A DNA stretch of 64,000 nt from Pseudodesulfovibrio sp. zrk46. Its GTDB lineage: Bacteria; Desulfobacterota; Desulfovibrionia; Desulfovibrionales; Desulfovibrionaceae. The position numbers and the translations under genes are program-made. Under the pieces are notes generated by a model, which saw nothing but the letters and a program-made list of their open reading frames with translations, made no database searches and was not told the DNA's origin. The stretch is taken from the NCBI RefSeq assembly GCF_012516435.1, contig NZ_CP051216.1, forward strand, positions 3,037,669 through 3,101,668. Reading direction: 5' to 3'. Shown here in pieces: positions 7,658 through 16,593 of the stretch; position 1 is the stretch's first letter, and every line of letters begins with the position of its first letter.

Positions 7658-8704
7658 TTAATGATGATTTCGCCTACGAGTTTTGGGAGAATCGTGGCAA
7701 AGCAATGTTAGTAGTTTTATAATATTAAAACCTTTACCGATTGAGAATGGGAAGAATTTATTAATAATTTTTACGGGAACTATTAATATTAATGCCGTCA
7801 ATATTGTTATAATTATACCTACAATGCATCGAGATATGTTTGATGATGTGTAGTAAACAAAGTGTGAACTAGTAACGTAATACAGTTTCTGTAAGACACT
7901 GTAGACCTTCCCATGAAGACAAAAATATAACAGAGAGTTAGAACCGATGAACACCAGAAAAGATTTAAGAATAGTTAATTGCTTTGAGATAGAAATGCAT
8001 ATCAAAAGTCCTAGAAGGGTGATTGCAAGCCCGCCAATTATGTAATGCGTTGGGACAAAACTGATCTTTTCATTTGTAAAGTAATAGTACAGAAAGGTTC
8101 CAAGTATGTATATTGGTATCGATATACTTAGAAATGTTACAGAATTTATGAATTTGAAATGGCTTTCATGTTGTTTAAATATATACCCAAGTGTCATAAA
8201 AAACATGGTAGGAAAGATAAGGTTGATATACCATGGAATTTGCCCCACAAATAGGAATTTATTAACTATAAAAAAAATAAATGAAAGTGGAAGTAGAAAT
8301 ATGTTTGGTATGTATTTAATAAAAATATAAAATGGTATAGATGCTACAAAAAGGCATGCTAAAAACCAAAGGTTATCGTTCTCACCACGTATTGATTTAA
8401 ACATATCTATTAATTCTGCAGCGAGTGGTGCATGGTTGTTCAAAGATACTATTTGGGAAAGAAGTATATTAAATAGACCATAAATTAACCAAGGAATCAT
8501 TAATGTCCTAAATCGTTGTTCTAGTGTTTCAACAAAACTGCGTTTAGTACTAAATAAGTATCCAGAAATAAAAAAAAAGGTTGTGAGAAAAATTGGGGAG
8601 AAGTAGATCATCAGAAAATCATTAGTAAAATCTATGTGAGAATAAATGATCATTAAAAACGCTATTCCTCTCGCGATATCTATCCATTCAATTCTTTTTT
8701 GCAT
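7658..8704 (-). CDS. Acyltransferase 3 family membrane O-acyltransferase
   Basis: A 348-residue multi-pass membrane protein. The N terminus RIEWIDIARGIAFLMIIYSH is the conserved first segment of acyltransferase family 3 with its catalytic His, followed by ~10 hydrophobic helices. Such enzymes transfer acetyl or other acyl groups from the cytoplasm to surface sugars. It is very AT-rich compared with the genes on both sides, alone on the minus strand and bordered by non-coding DNA, which suggests separate acquisition. The ATG has a GAGAG site. It probably decorates the polysaccharide made by the locus to the right; the acceptor is unknown. Confidence 0.8.
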   Translation of the reverse strand: MQKRIEWIDIARGIAFLMIIYSHIDFTNDFLMIYFSPIFLTTFFFISGYLFSTKRSFVETLEQRFRTLMIPWLIYGLFNILLSQIVSLNNHAPLAAELIDMFKSIRGENDNLWFLACLFVASIPFYIFIKYIPNIFLLPLSFIFFIVNKFLFVGQIPWYINLIFPTMFFMTLGYIFKQHESHFKFINSVTFLSISIPIYILGTFLYYYFTNEKISFVPTHYIIGGLAITLLGLLICISISKQLTILKSFLVFIGSNSLLYFCLHGKVYSVLQKLYYVTSSHFVYYTSSNISRCIVGIIITILTALILIVPVKIINKFFPFSIGKGFNIIKLLTLLCHDSPKTRRRNHH

Positions 8705-9355
8705 TTATAATACTCTCTAAGCTTATTTTGAACGGTTTCCCCGCCGACTATGTCTTGCCTCTTCATTTCGTCTATGCAAAAAAAAGCCAGTTGATCTGGT
8801 CATGTACGATGGACTCCTTCAAGGGGCTCTAGAACTTGTCCCCAGATAAAACCATTGGTTTCACGGAAGATGTAAAAAATCATTCTGAGCAGCAGGACTC
8901 GGGGCTACATTTGCTTAAGCCTCCCTAGGGATAGACAGTTTTTACCTTCGTTCTATATCCTCAGGATTCTCAAGGTCGGCACAAGTGACATTTACGTCCA
9001 GCAAGAAACTGCTCAATCCTATCCAATCGAGTATTGGATAAACCCTGTCTTCCAAGTTCCTAATTATCCGTATGGCTTATAGGCAACTAACACCTTGCTA
9101 GGTTGATGGTCAATCGATCGGCGAATAGCTTTCAGAGTCATTAATCGCGGACGCGCTTGAAGCGTTTCTAGAAATAGGTCTCATATCTACCAAAGCTACA
9201 AAGTTAAGTCCGGAAAAAACGGATTGGGTTTTGCACGAAAGTGACTTGTTAACTTTGGTATTAGAGTAGCTTGCCTATGCATCCGATATATCAGTGTTTT
9301 TTGTTGTTGGCACAAATGTTCCAATATGATTTTAAAAAGATGTGGAGCAATAGCT
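8705..9355. other. Probable gene-decay region
   Basis: No intact gene. Between about 8890 and 9270 there are open, protein-like stretches in more than one forward frame, interrupted by stops. The last reads ...LSPEKTDWVLHESDLLTL and stops near 9270. This looks like a decayed coding sequence, but I cannot name the family. No insertion sequence ends are seen. Confidence 0.3.
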
Positions 9356-10540
9356 GTGAAGAAATCTATGGTTGCATATATAGTATTGGCTTTTTTTGTC
9401 GCCTGCTCAACCCAAGTTGCGCGAGCAGCAACCCAAGTCGGGGCATTTTTAGAGCCTGGTCTTTATAGAGATGTTTGGCAGCAAGGTTCTTATGCATATC
9501 TTGCCAGCGGGTGGGCAGATCTTCGGACGATTAATGTTTCTAATTACTCAAATATGTATCAAACAGATTGGTGGTTAGATCGAGATGTAAATGCTGATGA
9601 GTCATATTCAATTTATGCCAACAATGATTATCTCTATATGGCCGAACGAACTAATGGGATTCGAGTATTTAGTTTGGCGGATAAGTCTAAGCCAGAATTG
9701 ATTTCAAGCTTCAATCCTTATGCTGACGATCCTTATTACCGATCATCCAACTTGATGATGAGTGGTCACACCTTGTTTGTTGGAGATTTTATGGGTGGTT
9801 TGACCAGTGTTGATGTTTCAAATCCCTACCAACCTGTTGAGCTTGATCGAATTGGGTTCAAAAAAGAGACAGGGCGACAGATAGAGGCGCAAGGGATTGC
9901 GATTCAGGGGAATTATGCATACGTAGCTAACCCTCCAGGTGGCTTTTCGGTAGTTAACATATCTGATCCTTCAAATATGTTTGCTGAAGCGTACGTTCCG
10001 CAAAATAAAGAAAGCCCATTAGGTGTTTGGGATATTGGTGTTAAAGATAATTATGCCTACGTTTTGACACAAGGCGTGGGTGTCGATGTTTATAATATCG
10101 AGACACCTGGTCAACCCACTCATGTCTCCACTGTTGCTCTCCCCAACGGGATAGATCTTGATGGTGTTAGACTTAGAACAGACATGCCCCCTCTGGATAT
10201 TGAATTTTTTGGTGATGTTGCCTTCGTCAGTAATGGGGTTGATGGAGTGTTTGCGATTGATATCTCTGATCCTAGTTTACTTTCTCAGGAGTCAATATTA
10301 GATATTTTTGATCCAATGGTTCTTATTGAAGAGCAGGATCCTAAGCCTTTTTCTTATTCATGGGGGTTAAGTTTGGATTCTGAAAACGCCATTTTACTTG
10401 TGGCAGACGGGTATAACGGAATTGCAGCTTTTGATGTCTCTGAGTTCCAAGTGGCAGCGACTCCTCTCCCTAGTTCGGTTGTTATGTTAGCATCTGGAGT
10501 TGTCCCTTTTCTGTTGCTGCAGTTTAGGCGTCGTTCATGA
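9356..10540 (+). CDS. Secreted LVIVD-repeat propeller protein with PEP-CTERM-like sorting tail
   Basis: Start set at GTG 9356 because GGAG (9344-9347) is correctly spaced and the product then begins with a clean signal peptide (KKSMVAYIVLAFFVA, cleaved near ARA-A). The mature part has repeated units of the type YAYLASGWADLRTINVSN and YAYVANPPGGFSVVNISDP, which match LVIVD repeats that build a beta-propeller. The C terminus is TPLPSSVV, a hydrophobic helix and RRR, a variant of the PEP-CTERM exosortase signal. PEP-CTERM proteins are typically encoded with exopolysaccharide genes, as here. It is likely a surface or matrix protein; no exosortase is in the window. Confidence 0.75.
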   Translation: MKKSMVAYIVLAFFVACSTQVARAATQVGAFLEPGLYRDVWQQGSYAYLASGWADLRTINVSNYSNMYQTDWWLDRDVNADESYSIYANNDYLYMAERTNGIRVFSLADKSKPELISSFNPYADDPYYRSSNLMMSGHTLFVGDFMGGLTSVDVSNPYQPVELDRIGFKKETGRQIEAQGIAIQGNYAYVANPPGGFSVVNISDPSNMFAEAYVPQNKESPLGVWDIGVKDNYAYVLTQGVGVDVYNIETPGQPTHVSTVALPNGIDLDGVRLRTDMPPLDIEFFGDVAFVSNGVDGVFAIDISDPSLLSQESILDIFDPMVLIEEQDPKPFSYSWGLSLDSENAILLVADGYNGIAAFDVSEFQVAATPLPSSVVMLASGVVPFLLLQFRRRS

Positions 10541-10558
10541 TATCTCTGATTTCTTTGT

Positions 10559-10600
10559 GGAGCCATGTTAGAGACCCTCTCTAACATGGCTCCGACTTTT
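10559..10600 (+). terminator. Strong intrinsic terminator after the LVIVD gene
   Basis: A perfect 15-bp stem (10559-10573 with 10579-10593) with a 5-nt loop is followed by GACTTTT, 18 nt after the stop. It isolates the propeller gene from the polysaccharide genes. Confidence 0.85.
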
Positions 10601-10960
10601 GATATCTCAATAAAAAATCGTCTATGTGTAATAAAGCGCCGAGTTCTGTTGTTCTCCCGGCCTTTGGCTTTAAATAGACAGTTTGTTGTTTTTTTTGCTC
10701 CTAAAATATTGAGACTTTTTTCTAAGAAGCCAACTCTCCGACAGCTATTCGGCTTGAGAATGCATCGGGATTAATCCCGTGGGGCTTATGTCCTTGAGTG
10801 GTTCTTCGTACGGTTTGTATAGAAAGTCATTTGGTGAATGGTTGTCATGATGTTTTACCCGTGTGAGTTTGCGGTTGTGCAGAGTTTGAGCACAGGTCTG
10901 ATTGGATATGATGTTGTTGATATGCTGATGAGCTTATCTGTTTGAAGTGTTGGGGGGAGA
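10601..10960. other. Intergenic region upstream of the polysaccharide genes
   Basis: About 360 nt without a credible gene. It must hold the promoter for the operon starting at 10961, but I find no confident sigma-70 or sigma-54 match. GGGGGGAG directly before 10961 is the ribosome site. Confidence 0.4.
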
Positions 10961-12241
10961 ATGAATCATTTTAATCTTTTTACGATGAGTTGTCTTATTC
11001 TATTAGGCGTCGTGATTTGTTTTGTGCCGGAAGGCCGCGCTAACCCAATTCAACCGGCGTGGAAGTTTCAGCCAAGGAATTTGGATGTTTTTATAAAGCA
11101 GTCCAAAATGATTAAAGCTGTGGATCAGGCAGAAGTGGTAATTCGCAATGTTAGGTTTGAGAAAGCGATTATACCTGAGGCAGCCAACAAGTATTCAGGA
11201 AATTTTATATACATCAAGAATTGCAAAAATGTTGTTTTAGATGGTGTGATTGCACAGTCGGGAGCAGGGGGCAATTCTGCATATCAAAGTATTTTGATTG
11301 AAGATTGTGAGAATGTTACAATTACTAATTGCTTTTTTTCCGGAAAGGTCAAGCGCGCACATCTCCGCATTGAGGGGTGCAGAAATGTTGAAGTGAGCAA
11401 TGTTGAAGTGAGCGGCGTCTCTCTCGAGGGAAGTGTTGTTGGTAGTGGGATTGGCGTTTGGATCAATAACGGTAGTCCCAAGTCTGAATTTGATCCGAAG
11501 CGAGGCATGTATAGCGTGGCTCCTCTAGACTTGGAGACTTTTACCCTCAGGGATAGTTATTTTCACGATGCCAATTTGAAAAGTGACAATTTTTTGAACA
11601 TTGATGCCGTATTGATTCACTCTGGGAGTAACGGTTCTGTGGAGAATTGTTATTTCGAGAACTGGAATGGTGGCGATTCTGCATTGGATATATCGCATAG
11701 GCGAAAAGATAATAAATATGCAAATAAAAAGATATTCGTGAAAGATTGTAAATTTGTGAATTGTAAATATGTCAAGGTAAATGGGCATAGTCGGTCAAGT
11801 AATAAGATTGTATTTTCTAGAAATGTGTTTGTTAACACCCCACTCCAATTTTATCATAATGGGTATGAAGTGGTTTTTGCGAATGATATTTTTGCCTATA
11901 AGAATGAGAAAGGACGAGGATTCTTCGTGCAGTTGCTTGGCATGAGTGGTGGAAAGGTCTTATTCAGATCATGTTTGATGTATGCGAACGCTTTGCACAG
12001 CTTTGTTGCTCAGAGCGGAAAATATCAAAGTGAAGATTATAAAGGATTGTTCTCTGAAGAGAGTTTGTTTGTCATAGAAAGCAACGTGAGAGCAGTCAGT
12101 TCTAAAAATGGGGAAAACATTTCTTCCATGAATGACATTGGAAATGGTTTTATTTTTAGCCGTAACATTGATGAAGGTGTGAAGTCTTTGGTTGTAGACG
12201 GCTTGATTGGTAGGAAGGCGATTGAGGAATTGCTGCGATGA
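10961..12241 (+). CDS. Secreted right-handed beta-helix protein
   Basis: A 426-residue protein with a signal peptide (hydrophobic 9-22, likely cut after GRA at ~27). From ~60 on it has repeated short strands ending in Asn or Asp, such as GNFIYIKNCKNVVLDGV and SILIEDCENVTITNC, the ladder pattern of pectate-lyase-type parallel beta-helices. A tandem duplicate NVEVSNVEVS lies near residue 145. In polysaccharide loci such proteins act as lyases, hydrolases or epimerases on the polymer in the periplasm or outside the cell. I cannot point to catalytic residues, so it could equally be a binding protein. It sits 84 nt before the flippase gene. Confidence 0.7.
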   Translation: MNHFNLFTMSCLILLGVVICFVPEGRANPIQPAWKFQPRNLDVFIKQSKMIKAVDQAEVVIRNVRFEKAIIPEAANKYSGNFIYIKNCKNVVLDGVIAQSGAGGNSAYQSILIEDCENVTITNCFFSGKVKRAHLRIEGCRNVEVSNVEVSGVSLEGSVVGSGIGVWINNGSPKSEFDPKRGMYSVAPLDLETFTLRDSYFHDANLKSDNFLNIDAVLIHSGSNGSVENCYFENWNGGDSALDISHRRKDNKYANKKIFVKDCKFVNCKYVKVNGHSRSSNKIVFSRNVFVNTPLQFYHNGYEVVFANDIFAYKNEKGRGFFVQLLGMSGGKVLFRSCLMYANALHSFVAQSGKYQSEDYKGLFSEESLFVIESNVRAVSSKNGENISSMNDIGNGFIFSRNIDEGVKSLVVDGLIGRKAIEELLR

Positions 12242-12325
12242 AGATGATGGGCATGGTTCAGTAGTAAAAGGGGGGGCTGCTATTGCACTGTGGTGCACGG
12301 CGCTTGGCTATGTAAAGGGTTATTT

Positions 12326-13603
12326 ATGAGAATTAGAATGCCATCAGTGTTTTGGAGTTACGCTCATGTCCTTTTGGGGTCTGCTGCGGGCAGAGCCCTG
12401 TCATTTGTGAATATTGTAGTGTGCTCCAAGCTTCTCTCTGTGGTTGATTTCGGCTTTTATACGATCTGTTTGGCTGTGTTGAATGTGGCATGGCAGATTT
12501 CGCAGTGCTTTGACATTTCATATATCAAGTTTGCTAAAGTCGCAGGGGGCGAAGAGCAGAAGAGTGCTATTCTTGAATCGAATTTGCGTTTGAAAAAGTA
12601 CTATATAGCCTTTATTTTGGCTGTTAGCTATCCTGTCGCTTACTGCTATGGGCGATACTATCTTGAATCGTCGGGAATTATCGTAGCACTATCACTCAGC
12701 GCTTGCGCTGGAGCTTTTCTCGTTTATAGCAGGACGTTGGCTGCCGTATATCAAGAGAAAGAGCGATTTGGCCTTTATTCTATCATCGGTTTTGCTCACC
12801 CTTTTCTTGTCTTCATCAGTCTTGTGGGTTGCTATTTGTTTTGGACAGATATGTCTTTGCTGAGCATCATATCTATCTACTTGGCTGGCGCTGTCGTGTC
12901 TATGGCTGTAAGTGTTTATTATTTAAGGCGAAAAGTGGCCGTCAAAAGCGGGGGAGTTTCTGGTGGTTCTTTTCGCGAGGTTTTGGCTTTAAGCAAGTGG
13001 GTTTTAGGCGTCACCTTGGTTTACTATGTTTATCAGCGAGTCGATGTTCTACTGATAGGCCGTATAGTCGGCTTTGAGGAGTTGGGACAATACTCGGTTG
13101 CAGCTCAAATTGCCCTTGTATTTTCTTTGTTTACAGGATCAGTTAGCGGCATCTTTTTGCCTAAATCCATGCTTGCTGTACAATCGATACAGGCATTCCG
13201 TAAATATCTGGAAGAGGCTTTTGCGCCGATCATGTTGATATTGACTGGCTTGATATGCTTTTATTTCTTATGCCCATATGTTGTCGAAATTGGTTTTGGA
13301 GTTTCTTATACTTCCAGCATTTCTGCGATAAAAATTCTCACTATAGGTTGGTGTTTTCAGGTCGTTTATTTGCCATTTCAGTACTTGTTCTATGCTTTGA
13401 ATCAACCTCGATTACGGTTTTTACTGGAAATAATGAAACTTGGTACCGCAGTGGGCCTTTTACAGGTGCTGACGCCTAGATACGGTATTGACGGTGCAGC
13501 CAGCTCTATTTCCATAGCATTTTTCTTGAATTTCATAATAGCAAGTTTTGTTTCTATTTATTCAATTATTCAGCACGCGAAAGTCGTCCAGGAGGAAAGA
13601 TGA
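12326..13603 (+). CDS. Wzx-type polysaccharide flippase
   Basis: A 425-residue integral membrane protein with about 12-14 helices. The N-terminal pattern (SAAGRALSFVNIVVCSKLL, VVDFGFYTICLAVLNVAWQI) is typical of the Wzx/MATE-like polysaccharide exporters that flip lipid-linked repeat units to the periplasm. ATG 12326 is preferred over 12290 because AAAGGG lies seven bases before it. Its last bases overlap the pyruvyltransferase start, so the two are coupled. Together with the Wzy-like gene at 16580 it defines a Wzx/Wzy route. Confidence 0.85.
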   Translation: MRIRMPSVFWSYAHVLLGSAAGRALSFVNIVVCSKLLSVVDFGFYTICLAVLNVAWQISQCFDISYIKFAKVAGGEEQKSAILESNLRLKKYYIAFILAVSYPVAYCYGRYYLESSGIIVALSLSACAGAFLVYSRTLAAVYQEKERFGLYSIIGFAHPFLVFISLVGCYLFWTDMSLLSIISIYLAGAVVSMAVSVYYLRRKVAVKSGGVSGGSFREVLALSKWVLGVTLVYYVYQRVDVLLIGRIVGFEELGQYSVAAQIALVFSLFTGSVSGIFLPKSMLAVQSIQAFRKYLEEAFAPIMLILTGLICFYFLCPYVVEIGFGVSYTSSISAIKILTIGWCFQVVYLPFQYLFYALNQPRLRFLLEIMKLGTAVGLLQVLTPRYGIDGAASSISIAFFLNFIIASFVSIYSIIQHAKVVQEER

Positions 13604-14889
13604 AAGTTTTAATTCCAGAGAATATCCCTGCACATAATAAAGGTGAAGAGGCTATTCTACGTGGTATTTTAAGCACATTTGGTGATATCGAAGTGGAGAA
13701 GCTCTATTTATATTCGACATCTCCCGATTATGACCAAAAAATATATGGAAGCCCTGTTGAGGTGGTGACAGATACGCTTATCCCATATGCGCGTACTACG
13801 AAGTGGGTAAAGATAAAACATCTGTTGGGGCAGCTTCCGAAACACTTACTATACATGATATTGCGGAAGATTAATAAAAACCTTCCATCAAAGATTTTCA
13901 AAAGCAAGCTTTTTAAGGCGTATGACGATGTCGATTGCGTCATTTGTGCTCACGACAATGCGTACGCCATTATGCACAATGCGTTGATTCTGTTTTGTAA
14001 TTTTATCAACGTGCCTGTCATTGTATATGGAACTAGTCTGAAGTCATTTGTGTACCAACGCCCCTTAGCAAAAGCTGCCTTCAAAATGGGATTAGAGCGA
14101 GTCAACTTGGCTACGACCCGTGAAGCATTAAGCTACAGTATCGTGCGGGACAAACTGGAAATCAAGAATGCAAATATCCATCTCACCGCGGATAAGGCTT
14201 TCCTGGTTTCTCCAGATGATGCCAGCGTTGGTCGTGCCGTATTGGAGAAGCATGGTTTAGACGTTGACAAGGATGTGATTGTGGGGGCGACACTTGTCAA
14301 TAAGACTGATGTCTTTCATGGTTGTTTAAAGTCCATATCCGACGAGTCTGAAAAAATGGCTGCCCGTGTGAGTATTTACGCTCAGTATTTTGATCATATC
14401 GTTGAGAAGTGTGGTGCAAAGATAGCGTTTTTCCCTCATTCGATAGGTCCCAAGGAATTTCACGATGATCGTGTGATGGCCAAGAGGGTATTGGAGGCGT
14501 GCAAACATAAAGATCAAATGGTTTCTATTGAGGATGATTTAAATGTTAGCACACTTAAATCTATGCAATTGCATTGTGCTTTTTTTACAGGCGAAAGGAC
14601 CCATTCGTGCATCGGAGCAGCTTCCGTCTTAACCCCATTTCTTTCTTTGACCTATGAGGATGACCATAGAACTTGGGGTATACTGGGGGAGATGGTTGGC
14701 GCAAAAGAATGGATCTACAATATCAGCAAGATGGAGAGAGAGACCCTGAATTCAGCGTTCGATAATGCATGGGAAAGCAAGAAGAGAATCGTTGAGCATT
14801 TGGAAGAGAGGATTCCGCAGGTCGTAGATAATTCCATGATGAATGGGCGGCATTTGAAAAAACTTCTTTCGGAATACGGTTTGGGTTAA
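13600..14889 (+). CDS. Polysaccharide pyruvyl transferase family protein
   Basis: A 429-residue soluble protein. The start (PENIPAHNKGEEAILRGIL) and the C-terminal TGERTHSCIGAASVLTPFLS followed by YEDDHRTWGIL match the polysaccharide pyruvyl transferase domain (CsaB/WcaK-like, GT-B-like fold). These enzymes put a ketal-linked pyruvate from PEP on a sugar, giving the polymer a negative charge. It overlaps the flippase gene by 4 nt and precedes a GT4 gene by 3 nt. The acceptor sugar is unknown. Confidence 0.8.
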   Translation: MKVLIPENIPAHNKGEEAILRGILSTFGDIEVEKLYLYSTSPDYDQKIYGSPVEVVTDTLIPYARTTKWVKIKHLLGQLPKHLLYMILRKINKNLPSKIFKSKLFKAYDDVDCVICAHDNAYAIMHNALILFCNFINVPVIVYGTSLKSFVYQRPLAKAAFKMGLERVNLATTREALSYSIVRDKLEIKNANIHLTADKAFLVSPDDASVGRAVLEKHGLDVDKDVIVGATLVNKTDVFHGCLKSISDESEKMAARVSIYAQYFDHIVEKCGAKIAFFPHSIGPKEFHDDRVMAKRVLEACKHKDQMVSIEDDLNVSTLKSMQLHCAFFTGERTHSCIGAASVLTPFLSLTYEDDHRTWGILGEMVGAKEWIYNISKMERETLNSAFDNAWESKKRIVEHLEERIPQVVDNSMMNGRHLKKLLSEYGLG

Positions 14890-14892
14890 ACG

Positions 14893-16134
14893 ATGAGAAT
14901 TGCATTGTGCAACCACCGCTACTTCATCAGTGGTGGCCCCGAAAAGTACCTTTTCAAATTCAAGGCTCTGGCTGAAGAGCGCGGTAATACCGTGATGCCG
15001 ATTTCGGTGCATAGCCCAGAGAATGAGAAGTGTGAATATGAGGATTATTTTTTCACATCCGCTTCAAAGAGCGGAGATGCTTACTTTAATCCAGATGATA
15101 AATCCATCGCGACGTTAGCCAAGTCCATTACAAGGCATTTCTATTCGTATGAGGTGTACAATAAGACACGGCGTTTTGTTGAAGAGCAAAAGCCTGATGT
15201 CGCGTATGTGCTTCATTATCTTAATAAGATATCCCCAGCAATTATAGACTCCTTTATTAATAACGATGTCCCCTGCGTGGTGAGGGTTTCGGATTTCGGT
15301 TCAATATGTCCGCAAGCTCATCTGTATGCACATGGAAAAATATGCGAGGAGTGTATAGAACGTGGTTACCATAGATGCATCGCGAATAGGTGTGTCAAAG
15401 GGTCCTTGGCGGCAAGCTCGGTAAAAGTCTTTGCGTACTACTTTAACCTGTTGCTTCGGCATCGGCATCGGATTTCTGCTTTCATTTTTCCGTCTTTGTT
15501 CACTATGGAGAAATATATTAGATGCGGTTTCCCTGCCGAAAAGTGTTACCATGTGCCGACAATGGTTGAAAGTCTGGCAGATGAGCCTGCGATCTCGAAT
15601 TCGCCAGACTGCATTCTTTATGTCGGTCGGTTTGTGCAAGAGAAGGGAGTACATCACTTACTTGAAGCATATGCAGGCTGCAAAAGTGGAACGCTCCCCC
15701 TTTGTCTAGTGGGGTATATGGGGAAAACGAACTATGAAGTCAGTTTGAAGCGTGACTATGGATCAATTGCGACATTCAAGGATTTTACTTCAGGTGAAGA
15801 ATTGAATGAAATGTATGCAAACGCTTCGTTCGTGGTAGTGCCGTCAGTTTGGTATGATAACCAGCCCAATGTGTTGCTTGAGGCTGCATTGCGGTCGAAA
15901 ATGGTTGTTGTGCCGAGGCATGGTTGTTTTACAGATTTGGTTGAGGATGGTGTGACAGGGCTTTTTTACAATCCTGACGATGTTGTAGATTTGTCTAAAA
16001 AAATTTTTTGGGCAAGCAACAACGCTGATGCTGTAAGGGCTATGGGGGTAAATGCTTCGAAAAGAGTGCGTGAACTCCATTCGAGTGAGTCACATTTTTA
16101 TCGTGTGATGGACATATTCAACAGTGTGAGATGA
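14893..16134 (+). CDS. GT4-family glycosyltransferase
   Basis: A 413-residue GT-B enzyme. The N terminus (CNHRYFISGGPEKYLFKFKALAEERG) is the acceptor-side Rossmann domain. The nucleotide-sugar half has ILYVGRFVQEKGVHHLLEAY and an E-x7-E region at SVWYDNQPNVLLEAALRSK. An inserted Cys-rich segment (CPQAHLYAHGKICEECIERG) resembles the DYWxxCP-type insert seen in some cytoplasmic GT4 enzymes. It transfers one sugar of the repeat unit on undecaprenyl diphosphate. Donor and linkage cannot be read from sequence. Confidence 0.85.
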   Translation: MRIALCNHRYFISGGPEKYLFKFKALAEERGNTVMPISVHSPENEKCEYEDYFFTSASKSGDAYFNPDDKSIATLAKSITRHFYSYEVYNKTRRFVEEQKPDVAYVLHYLNKISPAIIDSFINNDVPCVVRVSDFGSICPQAHLYAHGKICEECIERGYHRCIANRCVKGSLAASSVKVFAYYFNLLLRHRHRISAFIFPSLFTMEKYIRCGFPAEKCYHVPTMVESLADEPAISNSPDCILYVGRFVQEKGVHHLLEAYAGCKSGTLPLCLVGYMGKTNYEVSLKRDYGSIATFKDFTSGEELNEMYANASFVVVPSVWYDNQPNVLLEAALRSKMVVVPRHGCFTDLVEDGVTGLFYNPDDVVDLSKKIFWASNNADAVRAMGVNASKRVRELHSSESHFYRVMDIFNSVR

Positions 16135-16593
16135 GTGTTGCTGTTATTTCTGCATAAAATACAACATTTATTGTATACATACAAAGTCCCATTGATCCCT
16201 AAATTGATCAAAGGGGGGATTTTTTTGATTTTTGGATGCGTCTTGCCTCCTCAGGTTGTGATCGGATCTGGGACGCGGTTGTGGCATCATGGCTTGGGTA
16301 TTATTTTGCATCCAGGAGTGATTATTGGAAAGAATTGCAATATTTATAATCATGTTCTTTTGGGAGGTGGGCATGATGGCCCCGATGGCCCACCTGTAAA
16401 AATAATAGTAGAAGATAATGTAAATATTGGATCAGGAGCTCGAATTCTTTGTAAAAATTCTCCTTTGGTGCTGAGAGAGGGGACAACTGTAGCTGCAAAT
16501 GCTGTGGTTATGTTTGACACCGTCAAAGGAGAGGTGGTTGCAGGGGTCCCTGCTACTCATGTTAAGGTAAAGAGTCGATATGCAGATGGATAA
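16135..16593 (+). CDS. Serine acetyltransferase-like hexapeptide O-acetyltransferase
   Basis: A 152-residue protein with a left-handed beta-helix built of hexapeptide repeats (VVIGSGTRLWH, VIIGKNCNIYNHVLLGG, VNIGSGARIL), catalytic-type His in LGGGHDG, and an AGVPATHVK end as in serine acetyltransferase and NeuD/WcaF-type sugar acetyltransferases. It is shorter than real CysE, lacking the N-terminal helical domain, so it probably acetylates a sugar of the polymer. GTG at 16135 comes right after the GT4 stop; the ATG at 16131 is out of frame. It overlaps the polymerase gene by 14 nt. Confidence 0.8.
   Translation: MLLLFLHKIQHLLYTYKVPLIPKLIKGGIFLIFGCVLPPQVVIGSGTRLWHHGLGIILHPGVIIGKNCNIYNHVLLGGGHDGPDGPPVKIIVEDNVNIGSGARILCKNSPLVLREGTTVAANAVVMFDTVKGEVVAGVPATHVKVKSRYADG

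Noticed and set aside
10565-10774. Small + strand frame after the LVIVD gene
   Set aside because: It starts inside a strong terminator stem, lacks a ribosome site and has no protein-like pattern.
11384-11412. Tandem 15-bp repeat in the beta-helix gene
   Set aside because: It is an in-frame duplication of NVEVS within a repetitive fold and needs no further explanation.
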